Shown here: positions 39,001-48,552 of the stretch, one piece after another
Numbering within the stretch: the stretch's first letter is position 1
How the letters are laid out: each line of letters begins with the position of its first letter
From: Diploscapter coronatus
Lineage: Eukaryota > Nematoda > Chromadorea > Rhabditida > Rhabditidae
DNA: 64,000 nucleotides
Assembly: GCA_964036155.1 (NCBI GenBank)
Contig: OZ038423.1
Span: forward strand, 80,925,249 to 80,989,248
Direction: 5' to 3'
Program-made: the position numbers and the translations under genes
Notes under the pieces: generated by a model
Database searches by the model: none
What the model was told of the DNA's origin: nothing
Seen by the model: only the letters and a program-made list of their open reading frames with translations

Positions 39001-39509
39001 TCTTGCAAAAATATCATCGGCACTTCTAAACTACTCTCCATTGTCCTCGAGACGGGCCTTTCATATGCACCTCGCGTCTATAACCTGCGAGCGCGACGCA
39101 TCGAAGAAACTCGAGAGAAATAAAAGGGAGCAGAGAGCAAAGTCGATGTTCATTCCGCAATTCGAAATAATCGAATTTGGGAAGCAAAATAATGAGTCGT
39201 CTAGAAGAGAAATGAGAGAGACGAATAGTGTGTAATTTTTGGATATCGACGTGTTCCCTTCCAATCAATAATATACGATGAACATTTAGCTATGGATTCG
39301 CTGAGTTTCAGGATCCAATGGACTTCTGCTTGGCTCCCCGCGATCCAGGACCATGCACGACACTAGAGACGCGCTACGGCTACGACTCGAAAACGGACAC
39401 CTGCGTCGAGTTCAAATTCGGAGGCTGCGAGGGTAATCTGAACAACTTCCGAAGTCTACAAAGATGCACGGAGATCTGCTGCAAAGAATACAAGAAGAAG
39501 AAGTTGTGA
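33069..39509 (+). CDS. Secreted multi-Kunitz / lustrin-repeat protein
   Basis: 25 exons, 1050 aa: 33069-33122, 33176-33290, 33339-33481, 33712-33967, 34702-35034, 35181-35348, 35398-35455, 35497-35546, 35604-35663, 35711-35848, 35976-36158, 36209-36304, 36357-36410, 36456-36580, 36637-36820, 37007-37174, 37225-37321, 37463-37509, 37559-37616, 37661-37770, 37999-38151, 38312-38396, 38477-38559, 38838-38974, 39312-39509. Signal peptide MKLLLLAACLHLHSVIAQ, then a Pro/Ser/Thr-rich stretch (about 75-190). Eight Kunitz domains follow (about 246, 359, 462, 571, 674, 779, 886, 988) at about 107-residue spacing, separated by lustrin-type repeats (NPCxxGxPL...C...CPxGxxCH...CC). Domains 1-7 have Gly or another residue for Cys II and Cys IV; only domain 8 (GPC...GGCEGN) keeps all six. 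Introns 1 and 19 use GC donors. Exon 6 could instead start at 35148 or 35157, also in frame. Likely an extracellular or cuticle inhibitor-like protein. Confidence 0.93.
33123..33175 (+). other. GC-AG intron 1 of the Kunitz gene
   Basis: The donor is CAG|GCAAGTCC, otherwise a perfect consensus, and the acceptor is CTTTTTCAG. The only nearby GT (GCAAGT) would break the frame between signal peptide and exon 2. Confidence 0.8.
34014..34158. repeat. Foldback-type element, GATCGGGYAYTGAAACCCGACA family, copy 1
   Basis: Contains CTGAAACCCGACATGATATA, GAAATAGCATAGGGGCATAG and AGTGCAAAAGAGGCG, shared almost base for base with 43160-43311. It lies in intron 4 of the Kunitz gene; the other copy is in intron 5 of the pseudophosphatase gene. 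Confidence 0.85.
35055..35140. repeat. Hairpin related to the termini of the 380-bp element
   Basis: ATATTGTCAATGATCGACAA then CTTGAGACA is mirrored by CGTCTCAAGTAATCGATCAT. It lies in intron 5 of the Kunitz gene. Single-arm relatives are near 18420 and 35910. Confidence 0.7.
36864..36994. repeat. Foldback element, TTGCAACG-arm family, copy 2
   Basis: In intron 15 of the Kunitz gene, ending ten bases before the next exon's acceptor region. Arms read AGTTGCAATATTTTC and GTTCGAAAACATTGCAACG; inner motif GAAATGAGATAGTGTG. Confidence 0.8.
37352..37435. repeat. Foldback element, GGCCTTTTGTATTCC family, copy 3
   Basis: Fills intron 17 of the Kunitz gene: CCTCTTGCACTCTACATCCA then CCCACACCCACTTTTTT at the left, AAAGTGGGTGTAGACTACAA at the right. 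Confidence 0.8.
37783..37917. repeat. Imperfect hairpin in intron 20 of the Kunitz gene
   Basis: TGTGTAGGGCGGTACACC at the left pairs imperfectly with GGTGCGCTACACCACCACTA at the right. More GC-rich than neighbouring introns. No second copy was seen. Confidence 0.45.
38172..38263. repeat. Foldback element, GGCCCTCTGTATTTACAGAC family, copy 1
   Basis: GGCCCTCTGTATTTACAGAC at the left is mirrored by GTTTGTAAATACAGGAGGCC at the right, with a purine-rich loop. Intron 21 of the Kunitz gene; second copy at 49866-49959. Confidence 0.85.
39133..39273. repeat. Foldback element, GATTGAAGAGA family, copy 4
   Basis: GTCGATGTTCATTCCGCAAT, GAATAGTGTGTAATTTTTGG and ATATCGACGTGTTCCCTTCC match the family. 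The left terminus has been replaced. It lies in the last intron of the Kunitz gene. Confidence 0.82.
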
Positions 39510-40176
39510 AGTTTGAATTGATGAATTGACTGTGTGCAGAAATGTCTGAAACATTGCACACCTTCATCTCGCTCCTAGAGTTCAATCAGCAATCAATCAA
39601 TTCCATATTCCATGTAATCAATGACAAGTCTTTCCTATGACTTTCAATGTTGCTCTTCCTCAGATTTTTATCGATGAATCATATAGTGGTGCTAACAAAA
39701 CTTATTTTTGCCTTCTGCACTAGTTATTCTCAAGTTACTCTCTTACCCTTTTGTAGAAGTTACCCTCTTTTTTCCCTTCACCATACTATTTTCTAGAAAA
39801 GGAGGGAGTGGCTTTTATAGAAGGGTACGAGTAACTTGAGGGTAATTGGTGCAAGAGGCTCTCATCTTTTTTCTTCTAAAAACCCCAATTTCCCACTTAC
39901 ATGCCGGTATTTATGTCACGAATATTTTCTTACGAAAATTCACTTACAGAATATATGATCAACAAAACTTCATTAGGGACACCCAAAATTATAAAGGCGA
40001 TCTCTTTTCTTACAGATGACGATTTTAATCAAATAAAAGTTACAACTGTACACGTTTTGACACATAGAATGCAGCAACTCGTTTACTTCCTTCTCCTCTA
40101 AACTAGAATTGTGTTTGTGAGTTCATTCTAATTAGGGGGAAGTTGTGGTGAATGGGATATTTGAATAACAGATAGT
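39510..40176. other. Convergent 3' spacer, Kunitz gene / pseudophosphatase gene
   Basis: Holds both 3' UTRs. The foldback at 39723-39846 (TTATTCTCAAGTTACTCTCT / AGTAACTTGAGGGTAA) is the only structure. No exon seen. Confidence 0.6.
39723..39846. repeat. Foldback element, CTCAAGTTACTC arms
   Basis: 124 bp. GTTATTCTCAAGTTACTC at the left, GAGTAACTTGAGGGTAA at the right, then secondary pairing of CTCTTACCCTTTTGTAGAAG with TATAGAAGGGTACGAG, and a CATACTATTTTCTAG motif in the core. Confidence 0.8.
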
Positions 40177-43100
40177 TTAATCCATCGATTCGTCTGTAGA
40201 CGATTCACTGAGTCTGCTTTCAGATTTGTGTGATTGCATTGTCTTCGACTCCTTTACCCTCCTGTCCTTCTCGTCGCGCAAGCCGTTGACTGCCTCTGCA
40301 CTTCCCAATTTCTTCTTCACAGCCTAGAATGCGCACAGTCGTATTCTGCACAGCTCTCCTGTATTATACACCGCCCCGGAACACTGATACACCGTCTGTA
40401 AAAAGACACCAGCTTGTTTTTCTCACTTCTCCCCCATTGCCTACACTCTCTCACTCTAAAACCGCGATGTCTAATGCCAGACGGTGTCGGTGTTCCGGCG
40501 ATGTTATTATACAGCGGGGCCATTCGCACAACACAGCACTCGCCTTCACTCCTGCATACAGATGCAGTTTCGCCAGAACTCGAGTTGCCAAATTCTCGAG
40601 GGGGTTCGTCTTCTCCTTGTTTATCGTGTCGAATGAGTGCGATGGAACCGTCTGAATGCATTCCCTATTCTCAGGAGCTACAAATGGTTTTGCAAAATTA
40701 ATCATTTTCAGCAATTTTCCACTCTAAATAATCAAATTCAATGTAACTAAGACATGAAGAAAAAATAAAATCAAGATTATTTGTGACCGAGAGAATTAGC
40801 CAAAGCCAGTCAGCTAAACGAACAAAATTTTTAATTCCACGCCGGTAATTAACATGAGTGTACTCACATTTCCTGATATAATTTTTTTACCAAATCCCAT
40901 TTCTATGAATATGAATGATTCATCGAATCTGATAATGATTTTCGTGCCCTCCATTTTAAAAGGCATTTTCTTCCCAATTTTGGAGTTTCAAATGACCACT
41001 TTTTGGAAACAAGCGAAAGATGCAAGGGAGATGGAGTTTGCGATCCCTCTATCTATTCGCTATCTCAAGGATGACGAACGATCCCTGGTAGTTCACATCC
41101 TTTTAGCTTCTTTTCCACGTTATTTTTTAAAAAAGAGGGTGAGAGCTACAGTAGGTCTGACAAACCATTGAAGCGAGGAAAATGGGAATGATGTCTGATT
41201 CAGTGATGCGCAGCACGCAGCCCTTCTTGCAGCCGTGCGAGGCGGGCGACGACCAAATCGAAATGAGTCGCTGGTTCCACGAAATGCAGAAACCCTTCTT
41301 CAGCACGGAATGGCCTGCACAAAGGGAGAATGGATGCAGCAGAACTATGCTCGATGACAAAATACCTACCGCGAATGATTGTCTTCACTCTCAAATCGGC
41401 ACAAATCCTCGACACTGCCGATGAGCCATACACATCTCCACGACTCTCTGCATCCACTTTCATTAAGAGGAATTGCAGCACAATCGCCCACTACTCACCA
41501 TGTCTTCTCGGTCTGTACATGTGCACTTTAGAGGACGGCACGCTGAAGACCAGATGCTTCTGCACGAAAGTCATCGAGTCGCAGCGCACGGGCCGAGGCA
41601 GATTCTCCAGGTCTGTCAGCGATTTCACCTGCAAGTCATTCATTCCTGCTTGAATTCTTCACGTTTCTCCCAACCAAATGCGAGATTCCACTTGGCACAC
41701 AGAGAACGTGATTGTGAATGATCGCTGCATAGGGCATGTGAGACCACATTCTGCAAGCAATGCGCGAATGATGATCCTGATTCAAACCGAGAGACAGACA
41801 AACCTACTCATGCAGCCAGACAGGGCATTCGAGGTTTTCTTGTGAAATCTCGTGCCTGGAGTAAAGTGCAGAGTCTCTGTCGCTCCTCGCAGAATGTAGA
41901 CATGATTTGGAAATGCAGCCTGCAACTCTGTTTCTGCTTCTCACTCAGACATACCTCTAGCAGACCTTCAGCGCAGCGAGCAGAGCCATGCATTCCATCG
42001 AGCCTAGATCTGCGTTATCCACGATCCCTCCCAGGAAGAGCAGCTTTGTGCGAGGCGGCCAGCCAACCAGCGACAGCCAGCGATGAAGGTCCAGGTAACT
42101 GAGATTAAATGCATTCGAACTTCATTCACGCAAAAAAAACAATTCCTCCACCTTCCTCTGATGTCCCCAAACACAATCACTTCGGAATCGAGTTTGATCA
42201 GAGTCGGCTCCGCGCAGAACACGTCCATTGCCTCGTCAAATAGCTGCAATTCCAATTTCAAAATCGTTCGAACTGTAGCGGACGGCCTTTTGTATATATT
42301 CCATACCCACTTTTTGAGAAGATCTAGTAAGGGAGGGAGGTAGAAGAAAAGAACAAAATGGGCGTGGGTGTGGAATACAAGAGGCCGTGGCAGACATACG
42401 CAGAGTAGTTCGTTGAAGCTGAATGGGTAGGCGTAGGGGCCGTTCTCGACCATTCGATGCAACAGCAACTCCATTCCTAGGGGCCGAGAACGAATGCACT
42501 GAGACACCATCACATTTAACGTGGGCATTCTCCGTACAAGTCATGGATACCTTGACGAGAGTGTGCCCATAGCCGGTAGAGCGCATCTGCACTCCTTGCC
42601 GAATTCTGACCTGCAATTCACCAGTTCACAATCAACTCATTCCCATTTTGTTGCAGAATTCAACGGTCTCCTGTATTTCACTCACCCACACCTACTTTTT
42701 TCCTTTTCCCCTACTTTCTCTCCTCAAAGAGTGGGTGTGGAATGCAAAAGGCCGAATTCTCAACCGTATCCTTCTGTTGCTGCTGCGCCTTCTCGTCCTC
42801 CCCTGCTGCAATGGAGCGAGCCTGGATGTCAACTTCTTCTGCAATCCTCGGGTCAGCCATCACGGCCAACACGTGGCAGGTCTCGTCGATGGTGAGTAGA
42901 CCGGTGATGGGAATGCCTGTGTCGACCTGCAACATAAACGATCAATCATTCCTCGTGAATTGTCTTTGTTCAAATTGGCCAACCGGATCGAACCCCAACT
43001 CCTCGTGCCTGCGCAGCAGCGTCGAATCGATTGCAGGACTGTAGTCGGCTGTCTTCTCGTCCACAGGGCCTTTCACGAAACAGCTGAATATGTGTGCGGA

Positions 43101-44496
43101 TCAGTTTACAGTGGAGAAATGACAGCCTGTTGTTCTGCTCATTGAGGTTGCAAATTTGAGACGCCGATCGGGTATTGAAACCCGACATGATATAAGAGGG
43201 AGAGAGACAGAAAACGACGAAATAGCATAGGGGCATAGAGTGCAAAAGAGGCGTGAAGGAGGGAGAGAGGAATCCGATCGAGTTCTATTCGGATCTAAAT
43301 TTGCAACTCTACGCTGCTTACACAAAGAGAAAGATGGCTTTGTAGATGATGCAAACGACCACAGCGATGATGGCCGTGCGAATTGGCTGCATTTCTCCAC
43401 CGTAATTCTCGAAAATGACTTTGTCGTTATTGCTGGAGCGAAGTTGGATCTGCAAACTTTGAGCCAATTGTAAGTTCTGTATTTCATTCAATGGCATACA
43501 ATGGTGAGTGATTTGAGGTAGTAGGGGATCGTGATGGACTCCCTGTCATTGCACTGATTCAACTTGCAACATTTCTTGAAGATGCGTCTCGTTGTCAGCT
43601 GAAATGCTCCTCTTATACTGTATTTACAGTCCTGATTATGAAGCGGCTAGTCTCAATTACCGTATCTTCCACCAAACCAACGATGTAAAAGTTGGCTGCA
43701 GAGATTTTGTGTGCATGGGTCAGACAGGACATGCTCCTGTCCCACTCATTGCTGGCGTTGTACGGCCCTTCGCAGCCCAATCTCAGTTTCATAATCCTGC
43801 AATCATTCAATGTCTCAGGTATTGTATCGGTCAAATCAAGTGGCAGTTCGTGTATGTTAAAGAGCGCCGCTGCGAGAAATGCGCGTCACGACTATGCACA
43901 CAAGAGGGAGGCTAGAGCGCAGAGAAAGGAGGATCAGCGGGAGACAATGGAAAGAGTGATACCCAATTTCCTCTGCCTCTCTCTCCTTTTCTTCCTATAT
44001 TTTCAACACACGATCCTTCAGTTCGTTTGACCAGCACAACATCTGTTCTCTCTGCACTTTGCACTCACACGTCCTTGTTGTCGTATTTGGCAGGGGCCTT
44101 GTCCGCAGTGAGCATCACGCTGTTCACGCATACAGAACACTGCGCCAGGCCGTTGTCTTCTGTGTGGCAGAACGGCTGCAATGCAGTCACATTTCCACAG
44201 CCACAGAATCATGCTTATTGGTAGTCGAAAACAACGCGATTTGCCGTCTATTTTCTTCGTGTAATAGTGCTCTTTTTCCCTTGAAAAAGAAAATGCATAC
44301 TGTTTCTCACCGTTTCCTCCGGAATTTAGCGCATTGGCTTTTGTTAATAAACATGATTTAGTGCATTTTCCCTCTTCCTTCTCGTCCATTTCGACTGCAG
44401 AATTACCAGATTGTAGGTCATGTTTGTTGCGTTCGTGGCGGTGTCGACTATTTCGGAGCAGCAAATGCACAAGAACAACAGCACAAATAGGTCCAT
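40177..44496 (-). CDS. Receptor-like single-pass protein with cytoplasmic PP1 pseudophosphatase domain
   Basis: 17 exons, 633 aa: 44407-44496, 44069-44175, 43661-43796, 43500-43598, 43322-43449, 42984-43083, 42765-42926, 42551-42610, 42400-42498, 42152-42243, 41966-42098, 41804-41919, 41675-41750, 41499-41628, 41370-41447, 41166-41314, 40177-40323. Signal peptide MDLFVLLFLCICCS; Cys-rich ectodomain (about 17-166) ending KKCCKLNQCND, the CC...C-N spacing of three-finger/Ly6/activin-receptor folds; membrane helix about 169-191 (TAIIAVVVCIIYKAIFLFV). A juxtamembrane region is followed by a PP1-like domain (about 295-585). Catalytic positions: GDxHG is GDIRG (353-357); GDYVDRG is GGIVDNA (381-387); GNHE is GATE (414-417); CHGG is CVPSG (458-462); the RAHQ histidine survives as RGHS (H537); APNYCGEF is lost. 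Most metal ligands are gone, so activity is unlikely. The tail is basic and Ser-rich. Exon joins at 41804/41750 and 41166/40323 are the weakest. Confidence 0.88.
40358..40515. repeat. Foldback element, CCTGTATTATACACCGCC arms
   Basis: TCCTGTATTATACACCGCCC then CGGAACACTGATACACCGTC is mirrored by GACGGTGTCGGTGTTCCGGC and GATGTTATTATACAGCGG. It lies in the 842-bp last intron of the pseudophosphatase gene. Confidence 0.85.
42282..42388. repeat. Foldback element, GGCCTTTTGTATTCC family, copy 4
   Basis: ACGGCCTTTTGTATATATTC then CATACCCACTTTTTGAGAAG at the left, GTGGGTGTGGAATACAAGAG then GCCGT at the right. It lies in intron 9 of the pseudophosphatase gene. Confidence 0.9.
42663..42754. repeat. 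Foldback element, GGCCTTTTGTATTCC family, copy 5
   Basis: ACGGTCTCCTGTATTTCACT at the left and AGTGGGTGTGGAATGCAAAA then GGCCG at the right. It lies in intron 7 of the pseudophosphatase gene, 275 bp from copy 4. Confidence 0.88.
43160..43311. repeat. Foldback-type element, GATCGGGYAYTGAAACCCGACA family, copy 2
   Basis: CCGATCGGGTATTGAAACCC at the left, loosely complementary to the GATCCGAATAGAACTC-type right end. Interior words are identical to 34014-34158. It lies in intron 5 of the pseudophosphatase gene. Confidence 0.85.
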
Positions 44497-44964
44497 TTCC
44501 CCTGCAGACTGTAGTCCAGACGGGCATTCGCAGAAATAAGACACTCCTCCCTAACACACAGAAACGCCGTTCAACATCGAAACGTGGAAATATGCATGCA
44601 AATTTCAATCCATCTATTAGTGACTGGAGAGAGCACGTCGATATCCAAAAATTACACGCCATCCGTCTCTCGTTTCTCTCCTACGCGACTCACTATTTCG
44701 CGTCCAAATTCGATTTCTAATTTAGGAAAACGTCATTTTTATTATGATGGAGATCGTTCCGAGCTCGTGGGCAAAACTCGCACCATTTATGCATTTTCGC
44801 CTATTTTCTTTTTGGCCACTTTCCTTTTCTTTCCATCTTTTCCCCGATATCTAATCTCAAACCACTGATTTCCCTTCGATAAAATAACGACTTTCAAGTA
44901 TTCCCTTCATTTATGTTCTCCTAGATTTCAGAGATCCGATTTTCTCCTCGAACCTCTTCGAAAT
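44497..44964. promoter_or_regulatory. Divergent promoter region, pseudophosphatase / kelch genes
   Basis: 468-bp head-to-head spacer. A TCTGCAG acceptor lies six bases upstream of the pseudophosphatase ATG (compatible with trans-splicing). A partial foldback copy occupies 44622-44725. No TATA box assigned. Confidence 0.4.
44622..44725. repeat. Foldback element, GATTGAAGAGA family, copy 5 (partial)
   Basis: GAGAGAGCACGTCGATATCC, AAAAATTACACGCCATCCG and CAAATTCGATTTCTAATTTA match one half of the family. The second terminus is missing. Confidence 0.72.
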
Positions 44965-47753
44965 ATGTCGTTCTTCTCGTCGCTCTCAGAGATGATCGGA
45001 ATTTCCGGAAAAGGTGGGATCAGCACATTTATCGTTCTCTGTAAAGTTCCTCAACTAACTCCTTTTCAATTACACACTCTTAACCATAAAATATGAATGA
45101 TTTTTTCAAGTTTTGGCCATAATGAACAGGCGAATTTTACAGGATGACCAATTTCTGAGTCTGGGAAACTTTGTAGGAAAAGATATGTTTAAAATCACAG
45201 TAAATCTTGCTACAAATCGTCCTTGAACCTTGATTTTCTCCTATTTTCAAGGAAAACTCGGAAATGTTTGATTTCAGGCTCGGAATCTGGCCCGAAAGAA
45301 GATGTCAAGAAGGAGACCACCGTGGGGGAGACAAGCGGCGAGTTCGCAGAATTCTCCGCATTCGACTTGATCCTCACCAATCAGTTCGCCGACTTCAACA
45401 TCGACTATTTGAATCCGATGCCCACGCAGATGATCGTTCCGAGTAAGAAATTCGAAATTACCGTAATCTGTTTTTTTTTTTTTTAAACTACGGTAACCGT
45501 TATCCATCCAAAATATACTATTTTTATGAGAAGCTCCAGTAATAGCTGAAGAATTGTAGTAATCCAGATGTTAAATACAGTATCCATGAAAACTACAGTA
45601 ATTTCCACTTTGTTGTGTTAATTTTGTTGATTTTTCAGTCGCGATCCGTAAAATGGACGCAATCGCCCCGCCCCTGTCGATCTATTCTTGGAATCTGGAA
45701 TCGAACGTCTGGACGAAGCTGCTCGACGCTGCTGGATCATGTCACAGCGCCGTTGTCATTCATCCGGAAAAGGTATGTGACGTAGTTTTATTGGTTTTTG
45801 GTGACATCAGGGTGTCATAGATGATGGATGATATTCGACGTCATAATATATTCCTTGATGAGTCACTATCATTAACTAATGACGTCATATTTTACAATAC
45901 CTTATGGTGCCTTTTTATTTTTAGTGATATCATAGATTCATTTTCGATTATGTCCTTTCCGAATTCATTGGGAGATAGCATCATTATTATTGACGTCCTG
46001 GCATCATACCTTCATTTTTATGGTGCTGTTTATTGATTTTTTATGGCTTCATCTATTTAGGTGGTCATTCTGGGCGGAATCCGCGACAACGCGTGCCTCG
46101 ACACGGTGACTACGTTCATTCTGAAGCAGTCGGCACTCGAGACGCAGCTGGACGTGCCCATGACAATCGCCAGGTACATCTGATTCATTGACGATTCAAT
46201 TTGAGAGTTTTGAAAATATTAACTCATTAACACTTTTAGCTTAGGGTTATTGAAACTATCTCTCAAGTTGAAATATTATGTGATGAGTATTTCAGAACGC
46301 GCACCGCAGCCACCTTCTTCAAGAACATTCTCACTGTGGTCGGTGGGTGGGCCAAGCATAAATACCTCACTTCGATGGAGGTTAGCTAATTATGTTGGAA
46401 AAAGTATCTTGAAAATTTTTCATTATATATTTTTGATCTGAAAATTTGAAAATTCAGATCTATGACGAAAAGAATCGCGTTTGGTACGCTGGTGCTGAGA
46501 TGAACAAGCCCAGGGCCAACGCTCAACTCATCGCTTTCGAGGATACTCTCTATGGTAAGTTTCGGGAAAAATCTTAGGATCGGAAAATCAGAATTCTCAA
46601 AATCCGACCCGCAGAAAAATAGTATGTCATATTAAGAGAAGAAAAGAGCGTGTTTTTTTTCTCGTGAACGAGTGCACTATTTTTTCTCCGGGTCGAGTTT
46701 TGAAAAGTCGGCTGAAAATGTAAAAAAATATCAAATTGTCTCGTTTTTCATTCTTTGGTAGCCACTATATAAAAAGACTACGTACGTTTTATATTTACCT
46801 AACAATATGCAGTGTTCGGTGGGTACAGCGGTCGCGAGTACGAGGCTGAGTTCGAGCGATACGACGAGGCGGCGAACAAGTGGATCGTCGAGGGCAAAAT
46901 GGCCGAACCGACTGCTGGCTTTGCTGCCTGCGCGTTCGACGAGTACATCGTGCTTGCGGGCGGATGGAACAATGGCAACAACACCCTCAATACCATCTGG
47001 GCGTATGCACCTGAGAGGAAGCTCTGGTAAGCAAATTTCTCTTGAATCAGATTTGCGACCAAGGGTGGGCCGAAATGGAATTTTAAAACGGCAGAACCAG
47101 AATTGCAATTCCGGCCCACTCCTGCTTGCAACGCTTTCGAACCGCGCGCAGTTTTACCCCCATGAAACGAGATAGTGGATATTTTCGAGAAAGGAAGAAG
47201 AAGACGTGCTCTTTTTCTATTTCTCTCGATAAGGCACACTATTTCATGTCATACGTTTCGAAAATGTTGCACAAATCTGTTTTGAATGGCGAAAACGGTT
47301 GATTTTGAAGAGATACAATGAAAGAATGAACATTTGATGGGGAATGATGGAAATGACAAAACGAAATTTTGAAGAAAATTGGGTTTGTTGAAAAAATTAG
47401 GAATTATGGACATTTCCCAGGTGCAAACCGTTCGGCAGCCTGGAAAAGCCGCGCAAAAGCTTCTCGATGATCGTCACAGAAATCAACGGCGAGGAGACGA
47501 TGTGTGCGATCGGGGGGTGAGTCTGAGTTTTTTAATTGTTGAAAATTTTCGAAAGTTCTGAATGAGACGATTGAATTTAGGAGCTCTTCAATGAAATTTA
47601 TTTTTTCAAGAAAAATCTTTAAAAATGAAACTTAGAACAATTTTCAGATATTCGGACTCCTGGGCACCTCAAAGCAGTTACGAATATTACGACAAGACCC
47701 AGGGCAAATGGGTGGTGGTCGACGTCGACCCACAGATTCCGAAACAGACCTAA
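44965..47753 (+). CDS. Kelch-repeat protein
   Basis: Nine exons: 44965-45013, 45278-45442, 45639-45772, 46061-46173, 46296-46380, 46458-46554, 46813-47026, 47421-47516, 47648-47753 (1059 nt, 352 aa; all phases close). After a Ser/acidic N-terminus of about 70 residues, five kelch motifs with the diagnostic GG doublet are visible: VVILGGIRDNACLDTV, LTVVGGWAKHKYLTSME, YVFGGYSGREYEAEFERYD, VLAGGWNNGNNTLNTIW and CAIGGYSDSW, each followed by a W or Y about 20 residues later (NRVWY, NKWIV, RKLW, GKWVV). These form blades of a beta-propeller, a protein-binding scaffold. No BTB, F-box, signal peptide or membrane segment is present, so it is probably cytoplasmic. Partner unknown. Introns 6 and 7 carry foldbacks of two different families. 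Confidence 0.93.
46589..46714. repeat. Foldback element, GACCCGCAGAAAAATAG family, third copy
   Basis: CAGAATTCTCAAAATCCGAC then CCGCAGAAAAATAGTATG at the left, CTCCGGGTCGAGTTTTGAAA then AGTCGGCTG at the right. Intron 6 of the kelch gene. Confidence 0.88.
47124..47272. repeat. Foldback element, TTGCAACG-arm family, copy 3
   Basis: GCTTGCAACGCTTTCGAACC at the left, CGTTTCGAAAATGTTGCAC at the right; inner GAAACGAGATAGTGGATATT pairs with AAGGCACACTATTTCATG; core GACGTGCTCTTTTTC. Intron 7 of the kelch gene. Confidence 0.85.
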
Positions 47754-48552
47754 AGGACTAAAATGATCTCGAAGCTTCTAAATTTGACACTTTCCATTTT
47801 AAAACCCTATGATCATTCGTGTACAATTGGCATATTTCTTTCAAGAATCCATGTCTTTCACTGCCTAGCAGGTTTCATATATTTGAATATAAGAAATGAA
47901 AAAGAACTGATTCTTCATGTGTTAAATCGTATATTCTTGAAAAATTCACTTAAATCCGACGTATAGGTTCTCCAAACGGATATGCCGAAGCGCGCGTTTC
48001 GAAGTAAATTGGGCTGTAAATAAGAGTTTCGTGAAGAAAAAATAAAATAAAAATCGCAAAAATTCATTACCCAAAATGAACACATTTTCGCAAACGAATT
48101 TATGCTTGTGCGCGGGTATTTTAATTTGATTTTTTGCACAAGACCATTTCATCAGTTTATCGTCGAATTAAATGGTGCTATTTGAGACATTGGGTTTTAA
48201 GGACACTTCCTTCCCAAATTTTTGTTCTCTACCAAAAACGCATTTTTATAAGGGACGGAATTTGGAGTCTATGTCGTTCAGTGACTAACAGGTTTACCCT
48301 TAAATAAACAGATTTTAAAGAATTTAAATTATTTAAGGTGACATCAAACCATGATTCATTTAGGAAGTTCCGAATTGATGCATGAAAAATCACTAATTGT
48401 AAGCTCAAGGCTTAGATTGCAATTCTTATGTAAGCATTAAAAATGACATAGTGATAAAATTGATAGCGTAACGAATTATTACACGGGCTATAAAAGGCGC
48501 TGATGAAGTACCGTTCGAAGTGAACCCTTAATTTCTCCATCGAACATTAGTC
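47754..48552. other. Intergenic region, kelch gene / mucin-like gene
   Basis: Holds the kelch 3' UTR and the promoter of the mucin-like gene. AT-rich with no exon or foldback seen. The TATA-like box is entered separately. Confidence 0.55.
48489..48495 (+). promoter_or_regulatory. TATA box of the mucin-like gene
   Basis: TATAAAAGG in a locally GC-rich context (ACGGGCTATAAAAGGCGC), 58 bp upstream of the ATG at 48553. The short distance implies a short 5' UTR and argues against trans-splicing of this gene. Confidence 0.65.
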
